Shown one piece after another: positions 61,851 through 64,000 of a stretch of DNA of 64,000 nt. How positions within the stretch are numbered: position 1 is the stretch's first letter; each line of letters begins with the position of its first letter. Source of the stretch: Streptomyces rubrogriseus (GTDB taxonomy: Bacteria > Actinomycetota > Actinomycetes > Streptomycetales > Streptomycetaceae); NCBI RefSeq assembly GCF_027947575.1, contig NZ_CP116256.1:2108001-2172000 (forward strand). Reading direction: 5' to 3'. The position numbers were made by a program, and so were the translations under genes. Under the pieces are notes generated by a model that worked only from the letters and a program-made list of their open reading frames with translations, did no database searches and was not told the DNA's origin.

Positions 61851-61962
61851 CGTTCAGATGTGTGGACACGCTAAGGAGCAGGTGGTCAGGCGTCAAGAGG
61901 GCGCCTGCTTGACGGTGTTCGCGGGGCGGCTTAGCGTGGTCGCGTTCAGAAATGTAGACGTG
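61851..61962. promoter_or_regulatory. Mirror-image divergent promoters with paired operators
   Basis: Plus strand: TTGACG (61909-61914), 17 bases, TAGCGT (61932-61937). Minus strand: TTGACG (61896-61891), 17 bases, TAGCGT (61873-61868). The two are arranged back to back. Directly downstream of each -10 lies a related 16-base element, GTTCAGATGTGTGGAC (61852-61867) and GTTCAGAAATGTAGAC (61944-61959), each partly palindromic. One repressor bound at both would silence both genes. Confidence 0.85.
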
Positions 61963-62019
61963 GGTCATGAATATGATGACGTCCGTGAATCGACCCTGCA
62001 CCTGGAATGGGGAGCGCCC

Positions 62020-62970
62020 GTGACCTCAGCCCCTCTCGTCGCCCGGCTCACCGCGCCCAGCGGCCCGCTGTTCTTCCCCGTCACGGCGTACGGACCCGAC
62101 GGCGGACTCGACCTCGACGTCTACCGCACCCATGTGCGCCGCGGGGTCGAGGCCGGTGCCGCCGCCGTCTTCGCCTGCTGCGGCACCGGCGAGTTCCACG
62201 CCCTCACGCCCGAGGAGTTCGCGGCCTGTGTCCGCGCGGCCGTCGAGGAGAGCGCGGGCCGGGTGCCCGTCCTCGCGGGCGCGGGCTACGGCACCGCCCT
62301 CGCCGTGCGCTACGCCCGCCTCGCCGAGGAGGCCGGGGCCGACGGGCTGCTCGCCATGCCGCCCTACCTGGTGCTCGCCGGGCAGGAGGGGCTGGTGCGG
62401 CACTACCGGGAGGTGGCGGCCGCGACCCCGCTGCCCGTGATCGTCTACCAGCGCGACAACGCCGTGTTCACCCCGGAGAGCGTCGTCGAACTGGCCCGCA
62501 CGGACGGCGTCGTCGGCCTCAAGGACGGGCTCGGCGACCTCGACCTGATGCAGCGCATCGTCAGCGCGGTGCGCACGGAGCTGCCGGGCGAGGAGTTCCT
62601 GTACTTCAACGGGCTCCCGACCGCCGAACAGACCCAGCTCTCCTACCGCGCCCTGGGCGTCCCCCTGTACTCCTCCGCCGTGTTCTGTTTCGCCCCCGAG
62701 ATCGCCGGCGCCTTCCACCGGGCGCTGCGCGAGGGCGACGACACCACCGTGCACCGTCTGCTGGACGGCTTCTACCGGCCGTTCGTCGAGCTGCGCGCCC
62801 GGGGCCGCGGATACGCCGTGGCCCTGGTCAAGGCGGGCGTGCGGCTGCGCGGCCTGGACGTGGGAGAGGTGCGGACGCCGTTGCAGGAGCCGACCGAGGA
62901 GCACGTGAAGCAGCTCGCCCGGATCATCGAGCGGGGGCAGGCGCTGGTCGAGGAAGGAGCCGGCCGGTGA
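62020..62970 (+). CDS. kdgD: 5-dehydro-4-deoxyglucarate dehydratase
   Basis: 316 aa member of the DapA superfamily; converts 5-dehydro-4-deoxyglucarate to 2,5-dioxopentanoate with loss of CO2 and water. The start FFPVTAYGPDGGLDLDVY, CCGTGEFHALTPEEF in place of the DapA GTTGE loop, VYQRDNAVF with Tyr, and GLKDGLGD with the Schiff-base Lys are typical of this enzyme. GTG 62020 with TGGGGAG 5 bases upstream. Divergent from the uronate dehydrogenase gene; GTGA overlap with the next gene. Confidence 0.92.
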   Translation: MTSAPLVARLTAPSGPLFFPVTAYGPDGGLDLDVYRTHVRRGVEAGAAAVFACCGTGEFHALTPEEFAACVRAAVEESAGRVPVLAGAGYGTALAVRYARLAEEAGADGLLAMPPYLVLAGQEGLVRHYREVAAATPLPVIVYQRDNAVFTPESVVELARTDGVVGLKDGLGDLDLMQRIVSAVRTELPGEEFLYFNGLPTAEQTQLSYRALGVPLYSSAVFCFAPEIAGAFHRALREGDDTTVHRLLDGFYRPFVELRARGRGYAVALVKAGVRLRGLDVGEVRTPLQEPTEEHVKQLARIIERGQALVEEGAGR

Positions 62971-64000
62971 AGGCCTCGGCGTTCGTCTACCCCTGGGACG
63001 TCAACGGCGACCCGGAAGCCCCCGCGCGCGTCGCGGACCTCGGCGTGGCGCAGGTGACCCTCGCCGCCGCCTACCACTCCACCCGCGCCCTCACCCCGCG
63101 CCACCCGCGCCACCGTGTCGTCACCGCCGAGCACGCCGCCGTCCTCTACCCGCCGGACGGCGCCCGCTGGCAGGGCCGCACACTCCACCCGTACGAGTCC
63201 GGCGACTGGGCGCCCGGCGACGCGTACGGGGAGGCCGCCGCCGCCCTCGCGGAGGCGGGCCTTCAGGTGCACACCTGGGTCGTCCTCGCCCACAGCTCCC
63301 GCCTCGGCGCGGAGCACCCGCACACCTCCGTCGTCAACGCCTACGGCGACCGCTACCCCTGGGCGCCCTGCATCGCGCAGCCCGCCACGCGCGCGTACCT
63401 CACCGACCTGGCCGCAGAGGCGGCGGTACGGCCCGGGGCGCGCGGCACCGAACTGGAGTCGCTGGGCTGGTACGGGCTCGCCCACCTGCACGCCCACGAC
63501 AAGACCGCCGGGGTGCCCCTCGGGGACGCCGGGCAGTACCTGATGTCGCTGTGCTTCTGCCCCGACTGCAGGGCGGGGTACGGCGGCCAGGGCCTCGACG
63601 TCGACGCGCTCGCCGCCGCCGTGCGGACCGCGCTGGAGCCGGTGTGGCGGGGTGCGGCGCCCTCGGACGGGGGCTGGGCGGGCGTCGAGAAGCTCCTCGG
63701 CGCGGCGCCCGCGAACGCCACGCGTGCGTGGCGGGACGACCGGGCCCGCACGCTCCAGGAGGCGGCGGTCTCCGCGGTCCGCGCCGCCGCGCCCGACGGC
63801 TTCCAGGTCCTGCTGCACGCCGACCCGCTCTCCTTCCACTGCGGCGCCAACGCCGGTGTCGACCCCGCCCACATCCTCTCCGTCGCGGACGGCGTGGTCG
63901 TCCCCTGCACGGGCGGCCCGAGCCTGCTGACGCCGTTCGCCGAACAGGCCGTCGACGGTGCCGTCCTCGCCGCCAACCTCACGGTGGTCTCGGGCATGGG
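62967..64000 (+). CDS. Unknown protein co-translated with kdgD (3' end outside window)
   Basis: At least 344 aa from a GTG that overlaps the kdgD stop. Begins MKASAFVYPWDVNGDPEAPA; further on are TWVVLAHSSRLG, DRYPWAPCIAQPATRAYLTD, ELESLGWYGLAHLHAHDK, and a Cys-rich LCFCPDCRAGYGG. Alternating beta and helix with conserved His/Trp/Glu suggests a TIM-barrel, possibly glycoside-hydrolase-like or a sugar-acid enzyme with a metal at the CxCxxC site. I do not recognise a named family. Position implies a step in uronate or aldarate use. Confidence 0.8.
   Translation, partial: MKASAFVYPWDVNGDPEAPARVADLGVAQVTLAAAYHSTRALTPRHPRHRVVTAEHAAVLYPPDGARWQGRTLHPYESGDWAPGDAYGEAAAALAEAGLQVHTWVVLAHSSRLGAEHPHTSVVNAYGDRYPWAPCIAQPATRAYLTDLAAEAAVRPGARGTELESLGWYGLAHLHAHDKTAGVPLGDAGQYLMSLCFCPDCRAGYGGQGLDVDALAAAVRTALEPVWRGAAPSDGGWAGVEKLLGAAPANATRAWRDDRARTLQEAAVSAVRAAAPDGFQVLLHADPLSFHCGANAGVDPAHILSVADGVVVPCTGGPSLLTPFAEQAVDGAVLAANLTVVSGM

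Overview
The window is a stretch of a Streptomyces chromosome. Coding density and GC content are very high, GTG and TTG starts are common, many genes overlap by four bases (ATGA/GTGA), and the actinobacterial hallmarks OpcA, an RbpA-family protein, SufR-led suf genes and a Ro60/Y RNA locus are present. Gene content and order look like the core chromosome of a species in the S. coelicolor group. This is judged from recalled gene order, not from a search.

Layout. (1) 1-8236: the end of a secreted M14 carboxypeptidase gene, then the glycolytic genes gap, pgk and tpiA, secG, an RbpA paralogue and pgi. (2) 8223-11982, minus strand: a PadR regulator and a two-gene ABC exporter of the MacB/FtsX type. 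(3) 12143-18809: an alpha-glucoside uptake block with two binding proteins, a GH13 alpha-glucosidase and two permeases. It has no ATPase, so it probably uses a shared MsiK-type ATPase. (4) 18938-25542, minus strand: the pentose phosphate operon tkt-tal-zwf-opcA-pgl. Blocks 1 and 4 together supply glucose 6-phosphate metabolism around the sugar importer. (5) 25919-33076: heme O and heme A synthases (ctaB, ctaA), an amidohydrolase, a nucleotidyltransferase, an ABC-2 exporter and an AAC(3)-type acetyltransferase. (6) 33248-39825: a complete SUF Fe-S assembly operon, sufR-B-D-Rieske-C-S-U-T. (7) 39933-49511: an SMR efflux pump with its TetR, dapD, a dapA paralogue, stress-envelope proteins, a secreted nuclease and hypotheticals. 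(8) 49720-51189: a Tat-exported PhoX phosphatase behind a PHO box. (9) 51235-53289: the most striking region, three tandem Y RNAs upstream of a Ro60 (TROVE) gene. Two of the RNAs carry circularly permuted tRNA-like domains. (10) 53327-55464: a TetR regulator, a double TerD protein and a small protein. (11) 55653-64000: a polyol/sugar ABC importer with dehydrogenase and DeoR regulator, then a divergent uronate catabolism pair (uronate dehydrogenase, and 5-dehydro-4-deoxyglucarate dehydratase with an unknown partner enzyme).

Regulatory sequence is unusually readable. It includes a SufR-type CAAC-N6-GTTG site and an iron-box-like palindrome before sufR, an 11-bp-periodic PHO box before phoX, a MerR-type long-spacer palindrome, a TetR-type palindrome before the SMR pump, and a mirror-image pair of TTGACG-N17-TAGCGT promoters between the uronate genes. 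Several small tandem duplications (14, 16, 21 and 33 bp, and a duplicated gene tail) sit exactly at gene junctions.
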